Assembly (NCBI GenBank): GCA_017481875.1
Contig: JAFUOP010000031.1
Location: 1 to 64,000, forward strand
Length of the DNA stretch: 64,000 bases
Reading direction: 5' to 3'
Source: Bacteroidaceae bacterium
GTDB taxonomy: Bacteria > Bacteroidota > Bacteroidia > Bacteroidales > Bacteroidaceae
The notes beneath the pieces were generated by a model. It was not told the origin of the DNA. It saw only the letters and a program-made list of their open reading frames with translations, and searched no databases. The position numbers and the translations under genes are program-made. Positions 26,398 to 34,847 of this stretch are shown here, piece by piece; position 1 is the first letter of the stretch, and every line of letters begins with the position of its first letter.

Positions 26398-26533
26398 AAA
26401 AAAGGAGAGAAAATTGGGTATTTTGCTGTCGTTTAATTGAAATTTATAATCAAATTGTTTAAAATTATAAATTAATTAAGTTTTATTAAACAAAATATAA
26501 TGATTTTTAGAAGTGCGAATAAGTGCAGAATGA

Positions 26534-27382
26534 CTATTTTATGCGCAGGCTCTCAAGCTGTTCGCGGTTGCCATTAAAAATGTTAATATCTACATTCTCG
26601 GGAATTCCCGGCACCTCACCAATGTCGGAGCATTGCCATATTAACCATTTAGTTTCGGGGTCGAGCGAGTCTATGTAATAATGTGCAACCCACGAAGGGT
26701 ATCGTGCGAAAAAAGAATCGTTTAGGTAGCGTGTCTTGTATTTGCGATAAGTATATAGCAGAGGCTTAACCCCATAGTGGTCCTCTATCTTGGAAATGAA
26801 TATTTTTAGTTCCTGTATGAACTTTGCTCGCTCTTTAGGTTTCTCTTCAATGTCTATCATTGGTGGCAGGTCACCCTTTTGTAGTTTTACTGTTTTTATG
26901 AACATCTCTGCCTGTGAAAGCCCTGTTGAACGAGTGCTGAAATAGTGGTATGCACCGCGCAAAAATCCGTGTTCGCGAGCGTTTTCAAAATTTTCTTTAA
27001 AATTTGAGTCGGTAAAGTCGCTCCCTTCTGTCGCTTTAATATATATAAAGGAGATGGGGGCTGTTGTGGGGTTGTTTTTTTGAAAAGTTTCCCAGTTGAT
27101 ATTTCCCTGGTGGTGTGAAATGTCAATTCCATATACCGAAAATCCCGATGGCAGGCAAATCTCGTACTGCTTATGCCCGTAGCAGGGGCGGAAACGGTAA
27201 AAGTATGGCCTGAAAAAGAATAGGTATATGCAATATAATGCCACGAAGGCTGTAAATACTATTAAGCTGACATACAGCCAACGAGGCATCTCGCTTCGTT
27301 TTATTACGGGAGACGATGACCGGCGGGCGGAAGTTTTCTTCCGTCCGCCGGTTCTCTTTTGTATCTTTTTATTCTCAGCCAT
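26534..27382 (-). CDS. GH25 muramidase (lysozyme) with N-terminal membrane anchor
   Basis: A 282-aa protein. The basic N-terminus (KKIQKRTGGRKKTSARR) leads to one hydrophobic segment (about 37-57, WLYVSLIVFTAFVALYCIYLFFF), probably an anchor or uncleaved signal. The rest is a GH25 fold: SVYGIDISHHQGNINWETF (first catalytic Asp in DIS), FIYIKATEGSDF with the acidic residue, GAYHYFSTR and PPMIDIEEKP (DIE). It cleaves the MurNAc-GlcNAc bond of peptidoglycan. With the anchor in the inner membrane the enzyme would act in the periplasm, on the cell's own wall. It is transcribed together with, or just after, the pfp gene (19-nt gap). Confidence 0.9.
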   Translation of the reverse strand: MAENKKIQKRTGGRKKTSARRSSSPVIKRSEMPRWLYVSLIVFTAFVALYCIYLFFFRPYFYRFRPCYGHKQYEICLPSGFSVYGIDISHHQGNINWETFQKNNPTTAPISFIYIKATEGSDFTDSNFKENFENAREHGFLRGAYHYFSTRSTGLSQAEMFIKTVKLQKGDLPPMIDIEEKPKERAKFIQELKIFISKIEDHYGVKPLLYTYRKYKTRYLNDSFFARYPSWVAHYYIDSLDPETKWLIWQCSDIGEVPGIPENVDINIFNGNREQLESLRIK

Positions 27383-27401
27383 TCAGGCGATTAAAGATTG
27401 A

Positions 27402-29048
27402 TTACTTCTGCTGCTCCAATGCCAAGGTTTTTGTTGTCTGGTCGCAAACCTCTGTGGGGCCAAAGTACTGAATGGGGCCGGGATATACATAGCAAGTCTC
27501 TTTTGCCCAAGTATCACGGTTGGCTGCAAATGTTTTGAAAGGTGCACCCTCCAAATCAACCAATGCTTTCTGTATAACGGGTTTCATTTCGCCGTGGCGA
27601 CGCTCCATGTTCATCATCATAGTGATGGGGATACCACCTGCAATCCACTCTGCTGCAGGAGCTGTTGTGTTGCGTATAGATGACATATAGCCTGTCTTCC
27701 CTGCTGCGATGAGCTGCGATGCATTGTAACCGAGTGCATAGCAGTAGTCTGCGTCGTAGTTAGAAGGAGCTGCGCAACGTCCCTCGTAGCCGAAGAAGTG
27801 GTGCTGGGGGTTGAAAGAGCCTGTGTATTTGCCCTCTTTCTTCCATGCAGCCAATTTGTTGCCTACCATCTCCGATAGCAGTTTCTCTGTCTCAATGAGC
27901 GATACCTGTACGTTGCCGTGAGGGTCGCGGTCCATTGTGAGCTGGCGTGCTACGCCTGCGGGAAGGCTTGCATAAACCTCGCCGTTCTCTTTTGAAAGGT
28001 GGTCGATAATGTATTGGCGTTTCTCTGCTGCATCAACCTCGGCATACTCCTCACCTTTTGCTGCGAGCAAGTCGTTGAGCTCGGCAATAAGTGATTTCAT
28101 TGCGGGGATAAACTCGATAAGTCCCTCGGGAATGAGAACTGTACCAAAGTTGTTGCCTGCTGCTGCGCGTGATGCTACAGCCTCGGCAATTGAGGTTACA
28201 ATGTTGTCGAGTGAGAGGGCTTTCTTCTCAACCTCCTCTGAAATGATACAGATATTGGGCTGTGTCTGCAATGCGCACTCAAGGGCAATGTGAGAAGCCG
28301 AGCGGCCCATCAACTTAATAAAGTGCCAGTATTTGCGTGCAGAGTTGCAGTCGCGCTGAATGTTACCGATAACCTCTGAATATACTTTACAAGCGGTGTC
28401 GAAACCGAAAGATGTCTCAATGTAAGCGTTCTTCAAGTCGCCGTCAATGGTTTTGGGACAGCCAATAACCTGAACACCGGTGTTCTTTGCAGCATAGTAC
28501 TCTGCAAGTACGCAAGCGTTGGTGTTGGAGTCGTCGCCACCGATTATTACAAGTGCTTTAATGTCAAGCTCTTTAATAATTTCCAAGCCCTTGTCGAATT
28601 GCTCGGTTTTCTCAAGCTTGGTGCGGCCTGAACCAATAATGTCAAAACCACCGGTGTTGCGGTACTCGTCCATAATCTCGGCAGTTATTTCCATATATTT
28701 GTGGTCAACCAAGCCGCCGGGGCCCATAAGGAAACCGAAAAGGCGGCTGCCTGCATTCAGTTTCTTAACACCGTCAAAAAGGCCTGCGATAACGTTGTGT
28801 CCACCGGGAGCCTGTCCGCCTGAAAGAATAACACCAACGTTGATTGCGGGGTATTCCACAGCCTCGCCACCCTTCTCGAATGTTACGATGGGCAAGCCGT
28901 ATGTGTTGGGGAACATAGACTTGATGGCCTCTTGGTCGGCTACCGACTGGGTTGCTGCACCTTCACTGATTTTAACAACCTCTTTCAATGCTTGAGGTAA
29001 TTTAGGCTGATACTCAGCTCTTGCTTTCTGTAATGCGCTAATTTTCAT
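27402..29048 (-). CDS. pfp: Diphosphate-fructose-6-phosphate 1-phosphotransferase
   Basis: A 548-aa PPi-dependent phosphofructokinase of the long clade, which phosphorylates fructose 6-phosphate reversibly with PPi in glycolysis. The motif [17 protein letters not shown] (Asp after GGD, in place of the Gly of ATP enzymes) and [10 protein letters not shown] are the PPi-specific features. The 548-aa length is typical of the Bacteroidetes/plant-type subunit. No obvious regulatory domain was seen. Confidence 0.95.
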   Translation of the reverse strand: MKISALQKARAEYQPKLPQALKEVVKISEGAATQSVADQEAIKSMFPNTYGLPIVTFEKGGEAVEYPAINVGVILSGGQAPGGHNVIAGLFDGVKKLNAGSRLFGFLMGPGGLVDHKYMEITAEIMDEYRNTGGFDIIGSGRTKLEKTEQFDKGLEIIKELDIKALVIIGGDDSNTNACVLAEYYAAKNTGVQVIGCPKTIDGDLKNAYIETSFGFDTACKVYSEVIGNIQRDCNSARKYWHFIKLMGRSASHIALECALQTQPNICIISEEVEKKALSLDNIVTSIAEAVASRAAAGNNFGTVLIPEGLIEFIPAMKSLIAELNDLLAAKGEEYAEVDAAEKRQYIIDHLSKENGEVYASLPAGVARQLTMDRDPHGNVQVSLIETEKLLSEMVGNKLAAWKKEGKYTGSFNPQHHFFGYEGRCAAPSNYDADYCYALGYNASQLIAAGKTGYMSSIRNTTAPAAEWIAGGIPITMMMNMERRHGEMKPVIQKALVDLEGAPFKTFAANRDTWAKETCYVYPGPIQYFGPTEVCDQTTKTLALEQQK

Positions 29049-29247
29049 ATCTCGTTAATAAATTAAAGTTTATCGTTTTATAAAACAGTGTTTGTGCTTA
29101 AAACTGTTTTTATCCAAACTATTGGCAAATTTCGCTTTTTTTTGTGAGATGTAAAAGAGCTTTGCCGTTTTTTATTCATAGTAAGTTAAATTATTTGCAA
29201 AAATGATTCTATTTTTTGTAAATATTGTTTCTTTTCGCAGAAAAGTA

Positions 29248-29255
29248 TATCTTTG
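29248..29255 (+). promoter_or_regulatory. -7 promoter box
   Basis: TATCTTTG matches TAnnTTTG exactly. It overlaps the ATG at 29253 that opens the longest frame, so translation should start later, at 29307. Confidence 0.65.
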
Positions 29256-29306
29256 GCAATAGATTATTTTACACAATTTCATTTTTACAATAAAACATTT
29301 AAAATT

Positions 29307-29582
29307 ATGGCAAGTAGAAGAAATTTAAAGAAGGTTATAACTTTTGTTGTCGATGATTTGGCTACCGAGGCTTTTTTGCTTTCGTACGACGCAAAGGGTG
29401 ATACAGAGGCGTGGGTTAATGTGTTTAATAAAATCTTTAGCCTTAATAATGAATATATTGCTCGTGTAAATCATGTGGAACCGGGTATGCCGGCTAAAAA
29501 GTATTTCAACGCTCTCTGCGACTCTTTCAACAGCGACGCAAAAGCTATACTTGCCGAAATTGACGGGCTGTCAAAAAAATAG
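29307..29582 (+). CDS. Conserved 91-aa protein of unknown function
   Basis: A small cytoplasmic protein (MASRRNLKKVITFVVDDLATEAFLLSYDAK...). No signal or membrane segment. A basic N-terminus is followed by predicted helices with EPGMPAKKYFNALCDSFNSDAKAILAEIDGL. Similar short proteins occur widely in Bacteroidetes, but I do not know a function. Its TAG overlaps the GTG of the following gene (TAGTG), pointing to coupled translation. Confidence 0.75.
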   Translation: MASRRNLKKVITFVVDDLATEAFLLSYDAKGDTEAWVNVFNKIFSLNNEYIARVNHVEPGMPAKKYFNALCDSFNSDAKAILAEIDGLSKK

Positions 29583-32521
29583 TGAAAAAGATGTTTAAAA
29601 AGGTAACGGCCCTTGTGGCCTGCCTGTTATGTGTAACGGTTTTGTCGGCGCAAACGGTCGATAGAACCGTTGCACGTTCCATAGAGAATTTCTTTACAAA
29701 TTATTCGCCTAAAAATGTTTTTGTAAAGAACTGTGGCCTGGAACGCAGGCGTAATAATATTGTGGTTAATAAGAGTGCGCGCAAAATTACAATATATGCA
29801 AACCAGAATTTTGCAGCGCAAGTATTTACGCCGGCAGTGGTAAAAGATATTTATGCCGGTATAAAGGCGGTGTTGCCGTCGGTGTACTCTAAATACAAAA
29901 TAGAGGTTATTGCAGCGCGTAGACCAATAGAGCAATTGATACCTAATAATCTAAGAGAAAGCAATGTTGATAAAAGCAGGTTGTGGGGGGCTGTAGATTA
30001 CGACGGTGAGCCGTGGGTGAAAAATGTGTCGAAGCCATATGTGGTGCATCGTGGGCTGGGCGGGCGACACCTTGCATTGTGGCAGAGCCATGGACGTATA
30101 TATTCGGCCGACAAAAGGCAGTGGCAGTGGCAGCGTCCCTCATTGTTCTGCACCACGGAAGATCTTTTTACTCAATCTATAGTTGTGCCGTTTCTCATAC
30201 CAATGTTGCAGAATGCGGGAGCGGTGGTATATACCCCTCGCGAGCGCGACATACAACGCGAATGTGTAGTGGTAGATAATGATGTACAGCGTGGTTCTTC
30301 ACGTTATGTGCAAGAGGCAGAGAAAAAGCGTGAGTGGCTGCCCGTGGATTCCGGTTTTAAATTCCGGGAGGAGTGTTATGTCGATGGAGAGAATCCCTTT
30401 GCTCATGGAACGGCTGTGTATGCCGAGACCTCCAATGGAGGGAGGCGCACCGGAGCTGTAGTGCGTTGGTTGCCAGACATTCCTCGCGATGGCGAGTATG
30501 CTGTTTATGTTTCATACAAGACGCTAGGCAACTCTGTGCCCGATGCCGGCTATAGTGTGCTGCACAGTGGGGGTGTAACGGAGTTTAAAGTTAATCAGCG
30601 AATGGGCGGTGGCACTTGGGTATATTTAGGTACATTCCGTTTTAAAAGTGGTGTAAGTGAAAACCAAGGCGTGGTTCTTACAAACACTAGTAATTATGAT
30701 GGCGTTGTTACTGCCGATGCAGTGCGCTTTGGTGGTGGAATGGGGCTCATAGCACGTGGCGATAGCGTGCCACAAACAAGCGGTCTGCCACGTTACCTAG
30801 AGGGTGCGCGTTATGCTTTGCAGTACAGTGGTTTTCCTTACGAGGTCTATACTCCCAGTAACGGAGAAATCGATTACAACGACGATATTAACTGCCGTTC
30901 ACACGCTGTGAATTACTTGTCGGGCGGTTCGGTATATAATCCCGATACTTTGGGCCTTAATGTGCCCATAGAGCTCTCTTTTGGTTTCCATTCCGATGCA
31001 GGTATCTCTGCCGAGGATAATATTATAGGCTCATTAGGCATTGTTACCACAGAGTTTAATGGCGATAGCATAGCTGCAGGGCCTTCGCGTTATATGTCGC
31101 GCGACGTTGTGAGCAATCTGTTGTTAGATGTAAAGCGCGACCTTGAGGCACGCTATGGCAAGTGGCAGGTACGTGGTATTCTCGATCGCAGTTATAGCGA
31201 GTCGCGTCTGCCTGTTGTTCCGTCAATGATTTTTGAATCGCTGTCTCACCAGAATTTTATGGATATGTCCTATGGGCATAACCCCGATTTTAAATTTACT
31301 CTTGCCCGTGCTGTATATAAATCGTTGCTAAAGCGGGTGAATTACATTCACGGCAATAACGATTACGTGGTGCAGCCATTGCCTGTGAAGGATTTTTCTT
31401 TGTCGTTCATTGAGGAGCGTGAAAAGGTGAAGCTGCATTGGCTGCCTGTTGAGGATACTCTTGAACCTACAGCCTCGCCTACGGCTTATATTGTGTATAC
31501 CAAAATTAACGACGGCGGTTTTGATAATGGCAGGGTAGTGTATGGCAATAGTTGTGAAATAGAGGTGTTAAAAGAGGTACAATACAGCTTTAAGGTGGCA
31601 GCTGTTAATGAAGGTGGCGAGAGCTTCCCGTCCGAGGTGCTATCGGCTTATGTTGCAAGTGATAATGGTGCAGTTGCGCTTGTTGTCAATGGCTTTCATA
31701 GAATAAGCGGCCCGGCAGAGGTGCGCACAGTGTCTAAGGCGGGCTTTGATATGGACAACGACCCCGGTGTCGCGTATATGTGCACTGCCGAATATGGCGG
31801 GCGACAACTTGATTATGAACGTGCCAATATTGGTTTTGAAGATGGATTGGGGCTCAGTGGTAACGATTTTGAAGGCTTGCTTATAGCGGGCAATACCTTT
31901 GATTACCCGTGTTTGCACGGTGCTGCTTTGGCTGCTAACGGCATCTCTTTTGTTTCGTGCAGCAGTGAGGCGGTTATCGATGGTTTTGTGTCGCTTGCCA
32001 CATATGATGTGGTAGATTATATTGCAGGCGTTGAAAAACAGGGTGAAAAGGGTTCGTTGTTGGGTTTTAACCGCCCATATAAAACATTCCCTGCAAAATT
32101 GCAGAACAAATTGGCCTCCTATTTGTCTTCAGGGGGCAGGCTTTTTGTGAGTGGTGCGCACATTGCGAGTGATATGAGCAAAAATGACGATGATAGTAAT
32201 TTTATTCGTTCGTTGCTTAAATTCGAGTATGGTGGTTCTATGACCGACGTGTCGGAGGATATCGTTTTTGGCTCCAATCTCTCACTGCCTATTCATCGCA
32301 CGGTGAATGAAGAGAACTATGCGGTGGCTCGCCCCGATGTGCTTGTTCCTGTGCAAGATGCATTTGTAGCCTTTGTATATAACAAAAGCAAAAAAAGTGC
32401 AGGAGTGGCCTATTCCGGTAAGTACCGTGTGCTCTCAACGGGCTTCCCTTTTGAATCGGTATCCGATGAGGGTATGCGCTTCAGTTTAATGGGCTCAGTT
32501 ATGAGATTCTTGTTAAAATAG
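29582..32521 (+). CDS. Secreted amidase-like protein with golvesin-type and Fn3 domains
   Basis: A 979-aa protein with a signal peptide (MFKKVTALVACLLCVTVLSAQ). Residues about 150-225 resemble the first half of N-acetylmuramoyl-L-alanine amidase type 3: WQSHGR (candidate Zn His170), TTEDLFTQSIVVPFLIPMLQ (Glu193), AGAVVYTPRERD. A golvesin-C-like domain (about 265-390) follows, then the second half with ELSFGFHSDAG (His470) and a Glu in VPSMIFESLSHQ (about 558). A fibronectin type III module lies at about 630-720, and a C-terminal region of unknown fold follows to 979. Family members are often called 'xanthan lyase' or golvesin-domain proteins, without proof of activity. GTG 29582 overlaps the previous stop; ATG 29591 is the alternative start. 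Confidence 0.75.
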   Translation: MKKMFKKVTALVACLLCVTVLSAQTVDRTVARSIENFFTNYSPKNVFVKNCGLERRRNNIVVNKSARKITIYANQNFAAQVFTPAVVKDIYAGIKAVLPSVYSKYKIEVIAARRPIEQLIPNNLRESNVDKSRLWGAVDYDGEPWVKNVSKPYVVHRGLGGRHLALWQSHGRIYSADKRQWQWQRPSLFCTTEDLFTQSIVVPFLIPMLQNAGAVVYTPRERDIQRECVVVDNDVQRGSSRYVQEAEKKREWLPVDSGFKFREECYVDGENPFAHGTAVYAETSNGGRRTGAVVRWLPDIPRDGEYAVYVSYKTLGNSVPDAGYSVLHSGGVTEFKVNQRMGGGTWVYLGTFRFKSGVSENQGVVLTNTSNYDGVVTADAVRFGGGMGLIARGDSVPQTSGLPRYLEGARYALQYSGFPYEVYTPSNGEIDYNDDINCRSHAVNYLSGGSVYNPDTLGLNVPIELSFGFHSDAGISAEDNIIGSLGIVTTEFNGDSIAAGPSRYMSRDVVSNLLLDVKRDLEARYGKWQVRGILDRSYSESRLPVVPSMIFESLSHQNFMDMSYGHNPDFKFTLARAVYKSLLKRVNYIHGNNDYVVQPLPVKDFSLSFIEEREKVKLHWLPVEDTLEPTASPTAYIVYTKINDGGFDNGRVVYGNSCEIEVLKEVQYSFKVAAVNEGGESFPSEVLSAYVASDNGAVALVVNGFHRISGPAEVRTVSKAGFDMDNDPGVAYMCTAEYGGRQLDYERANIGFEDGLGLSGNDFEGLLIAGNTFDYPCLHGAALAANGISFVSCSSEAVIDGFVSLATYDVVDYIAGVEKQGEKGSLLGFNRPYKTFPAKLQNKLASYLSSGGRLFVSGAHIASDMSKNDDDSNFIRSLLKFEYGGSMTDVSEDIVFGSNLSLPIHRTVNEENYAVARPDVLVPVQDAFVAFVYNKSKKSAGVAYSGKYRVLSTGFPFESVSDEGMRFSLMGSVMRFLLK

Positions 32522-32535
32522 GATAAAGCTGTTAT

Positions 32536-32575
32536 AAAAAACAGGAGTTTACCGTAAAGGTAAACTCCTGTTTTT
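32536..32575 (+). terminator. terminator of the amidase-like gene
   Basis: 17-bp arms (aaaaacaggagtttacc / ggtaaactcctgttttt) around a 5-nt loop, starting 15 nt after the stop. T-runs occur on both sides, so it also serves rpmH on the other strand. Confidence 0.82.
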
Positions 32576-32617
32576 GCAAAATCTTATGCTGATATTGCAA
32601 TCTGCATTGCATAGCAA

Positions 32618-32779
32618 TTACTTTTTCTTTCCGTTGTACTCGTCTGATACTGTAAGTTTCTTACGTCCTTTTGCGCGACGAGATGCCAATACGCGACGGC
32701 CGTTCTTTGTGGCCATTCTCTCACGGAAACCGTGCTTGTTCTTTCTCTTTCTGTTAGAGGGTTGGAATGTTCTTTTCAT
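32618..32779 (-). CDS. rpmH: 50S ribosomal protein L34
   Basis: A 53-residue very basic protein: [20 protein letters not shown] with [20 protein letters not shown] after it, the near-invariant L34 sequence. The C-terminus [12 protein letters not shown] is a short Bacteroidetes-type extension. It is the structural L34 of the large ribosomal subunit. A full consensus promoter lies at 32835-32865. It is not next to rnpA or dnaA here, as is common outside this phylum. Confidence 0.97.
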   Translation of the reverse strand: MKRTFQPSNRKRKNKHGFRERMATKNGRRVLASRRAKGRKKLTVSDEYNGKKK

Positions 32780-32834
32780 CGTCTTATATTATTTTATATG
32801 TTTTGCTCAAAAACTACTTTTGCTATTCAGCTTG

Positions 32835-32865
32835 CAAAATTAGTGCTTTTTTTTTATTTGACAAA
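32835..32865 (-). promoter_or_regulatory. rpmH promoter, full consensus
   Basis: On the minus strand TTTG (32862-32865), 19 nt spacer and TAATTTTG (32835-32842) match both Bacteroidetes elements exactly, as expected of a ribosomal protein gene. The A-run in the spacer may add curvature. Confidence 0.8.
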
Positions 32866-32921
32866 GAATTTAACGTTCATTTTTCTCTTTGATGCAATAA
32901 ATTTAGGATTTACGGTATATA

Positions 32922-32962
32922 AATACAATCGCTTGCCTGTGAGAAGGCAAGCGATTGTATTT
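32922..32962 (-). terminator. terminator of ilvA-ridA
   Basis: 16-bp arms atacaatcgcttgcct / aggcaagcgattgtat enclose a 6-nt loop, 21 nt downstream of the ridA stop. There is a short T-rich flank. Confidence 0.72.
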
Positions 32963-32982
32963 ATTGGTTGCAGTTTACTCTA

Positions 32983-33357
32983 TTAGATTTCTGCAATAAC
33001 CTCAACCTCAACAAGAACGTCTTTGGGCAGTTGTTTCACTGCTACACAAGAACGCGCGGGTTTCTCGGTGAAATATTGCGCATAAACGGCATTGAAGGCA
33101 GCGAAGTCTTCCATGTTTTTCAGAAAGCAGGTAGTTTTTATGGCTTTCTGGAAAGAGCTGCCGGCCTCGGTGAGCACGGCATCGAGGTTTTTCATAACTT
33201 GTGTTGCCTGTGCCTCAATACCCTCAGCCTCAACCTCGCCTGTTGCAGGGTTAATGGGCACTTGCCCTGATGTGAAGAGAATGTTACCACACACGATAGC
33301 CTGTGAATAGGGACCGATAGCCGCAGGGGCGTTGTCTGTATGAATTTTTTTAATCAT
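32983..33357 (-). CDS. ridA: RidA family enamine/imine deaminase
   Basis: A 124-aa protein of the RidA/YjgF family (trimeric). Motifs include AIGPYSQAIVCGNILFTSGQVPINP and the conserved Arg in KPARSCVAVKQLPKDVLVEVEVIAE. RidA hydrolyses the reactive 2-aminoacrylate or 2-aminocrotonate released by PLP dehydratases to 2-keto acids. It starts 5 nt after ilvA, so the supplier of the reactive intermediate and the enzyme that clears it share a transcript. Confidence 0.95.
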   Translation of the reverse strand: MIKKIHTDNAPAAIGPYSQAIVCGNILFTSGQVPINPATGEVEAEGIEAQATQVMKNLDAVLTEAGSSFQKAIKTTCFLKNMEDFAAFNAVYAQYFTEKPARSCVAVKQLPKDVLVEVEVIAEI

Positions 33358-33362
33358 AGCTG

Positions 33363-34571
33363 TTAAAGTTTATTGTTTTCTAAAATTCTGAATCCTGCTT
33401 TAAGGAGTGCTTTGTTTATCTCATCAACCTGTGCAAAGTTACGTGTTTCCATATTCACGCGCAAGAAGCAACCGTTGATGTCCATACTTGCATTTGCACG
33501 CTCGTGGTGTACCGAAATAACGTTACCACCGTGCCCTGCAATAATCTGTGAAATTTTGAGAAGCTGTCCGGGCTTGTCGAGGAGCTCTATTGTGAGAGCG
33601 TATGAACGACCGGCAGTGAGGAGGCCTCGCTTTATTACACGGTCGAGAATTGTTACGTCGATGTTACCACCCGATACTACGCACACAACTTTTTTGCCTT
33701 TAATGGGCACTTTGTTGAACATTGCTGCAGCTACTGCTACAGCACCTGCCCCCTCGGCAATGAGTTTCTGTTTCTCTATGAGCGATAGAATAGCCGATGA
33801 TACCTCGTCGTCGGTAACGGTTACTACCTCATCGACATATTTGCTACAGATAGCGAATGTGTTCTGTCCGGGTTCCTTAACAGCAATACCGTCGGCAATG
33901 GTTGCCACGCCGGGCAAGCGTTCAATCTTCTTGTTCTTAATTGAATTGAACATACTGGGTGCACCGCTCGACTGCACGCCATAGACTTTTATTTTGGGAT
34001 TAAGAGATTTAATGGCGAAAGCTACACCCGAAATGAGGCCACCACCGCCAATGGGCACTATAACAGCGTCCATGTCCTTGAGCTGGTCGAGAAGCTCCAA
34101 GCCAATGGTGCCTTGTCCGGCAATTACATCTTCGTCGTCAAAGGGGTGAATGAATGTGTAGCCGTGCTCGTCGCGTAGTTGCAATGCTTTTTGGTAGGCA
34201 TCGTCGTAAACACCTTCCACAAGGCATATCTCGGCACCAAAATTCTTTGTTGCCTCAATTTTAGAGATTGGTGCACCGTCGGGCAGGCATATTGTCGATT
34301 TTATACCGTTCTTTGTAGCTGCCAACGCAACGCCTTGTGCATGGTTGCCGGCCGAGCAGGCAATAACTCCTTTTTTCTTCTCCTCTTCAGATAGTTGTGA
34401 AATCTTGTAATACGAACCACGAACCTTGAACGAGCCTGTCAGCTGCAAGTTCTCGGGTTTTAGGAATACCATTGCATCGGGGTTGATGTTGGGGGCCTGA
34501 ATAAGGTCTGTTCGGCGAATAACATCTTTTAATACATACCGTGCGTGGTATATTTTGTCGAGTGTCAGCAT
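33363..34571 (-). CDS. ilvA: Threonine ammonia-lyase (threonine dehydratase)
   Basis: A 402-aa PLP enzyme converting threonine to 2-oxobutyrate, the first step specific to isoleucine. The PLP lysine is K49 in LTGSFKVRGSYYKI; the glycine-rich phosphate loop is PIGGGGLISG, and SAGNHAQGVALAA is also present. The C-terminus (about 325-402) is one ACT domain (YALTIELLDKPGQLLKISQIIAGHGGNVISV), so it is a short regulated form. The start at 34571 is required because the promoter box (34599-34606) lies upstream of it, inside the longer frame. It is separated from the ilvD-C operon by about 7 kb. Confidence 0.93.
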   Translation of the reverse strand: MLTLDKIYHARYVLKDVIRRTDLIQAPNINPDAMVFLKPENLQLTGSFKVRGSYYKISQLSEEEKKKGVIACSAGNHAQGVALAATKNGIKSTICLPDGAPISKIEATKNFGAEICLVEGVYDDAYQKALQLRDEHGYTFIHPFDDEDVIAGQGTIGLELLDQLKDMDAVIVPIGGGGLISGVAFAIKSLNPKIKVYGVQSSGAPSMFNSIKNKKIERLPGVATIADGIAVKEPGQNTFAICSKYVDEVVTVTDDEVSSAILSLIEKQKLIAEGAGAVAVAAAMFNKVPIKGKKVVCVVSGGNIDVTILDRVIKRGLLTAGRSYALTIELLDKPGQLLKISQIIAGHGGNVISVHHERANASMDINGCFLRVNMETRNFAQVDEINKALLKAGFRILENNKL

Positions 34572-34598
34572 ATGTTTGTTTTTTAAGTTTGTTTTGCG

Positions 34599-34606
34599 CA
34601 AATTTA
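34599..34606 (-). promoter_or_regulatory. -7 promoter box of ilvA-ridA
   Basis: The minus strand reads TAAATTTG, an exact TAnnTTTG match. The leader is about 20-30 nt, leaving no room for an attenuator like that of ilvD. Confidence 0.65.
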
Positions 34607-34737
34607 CAATCATTTTCTTTTATTCCTAGATAATGGAGTGATTATTTTTAACAAAGTAACCTTTTTTATTATTAAAATTAATTGGTGCGATAGAATCTGT
34701 CAATAAATAATAAGGTGATTTATTTATTGAAAGTTGG

Positions 34738-34745
34738 TAGCTTTG
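34738..34745 (+). promoter_or_regulatory. -7 promoter box of nhaA
   Basis: TAGCTTTG is an exact TAnnTTTG match. The leader to the ATG at 34848 is about 95 nt. Confidence 0.6.
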
Positions 34746-34847
34746 CAGCATAAATTTATATATTTACTGAATTATTAACGAAATGAAAGTGCCGTCTTGC
34801 TCTTCTCTTGTGATGATTGGCAAGGTGAATCAAATAAAAAAATAACA

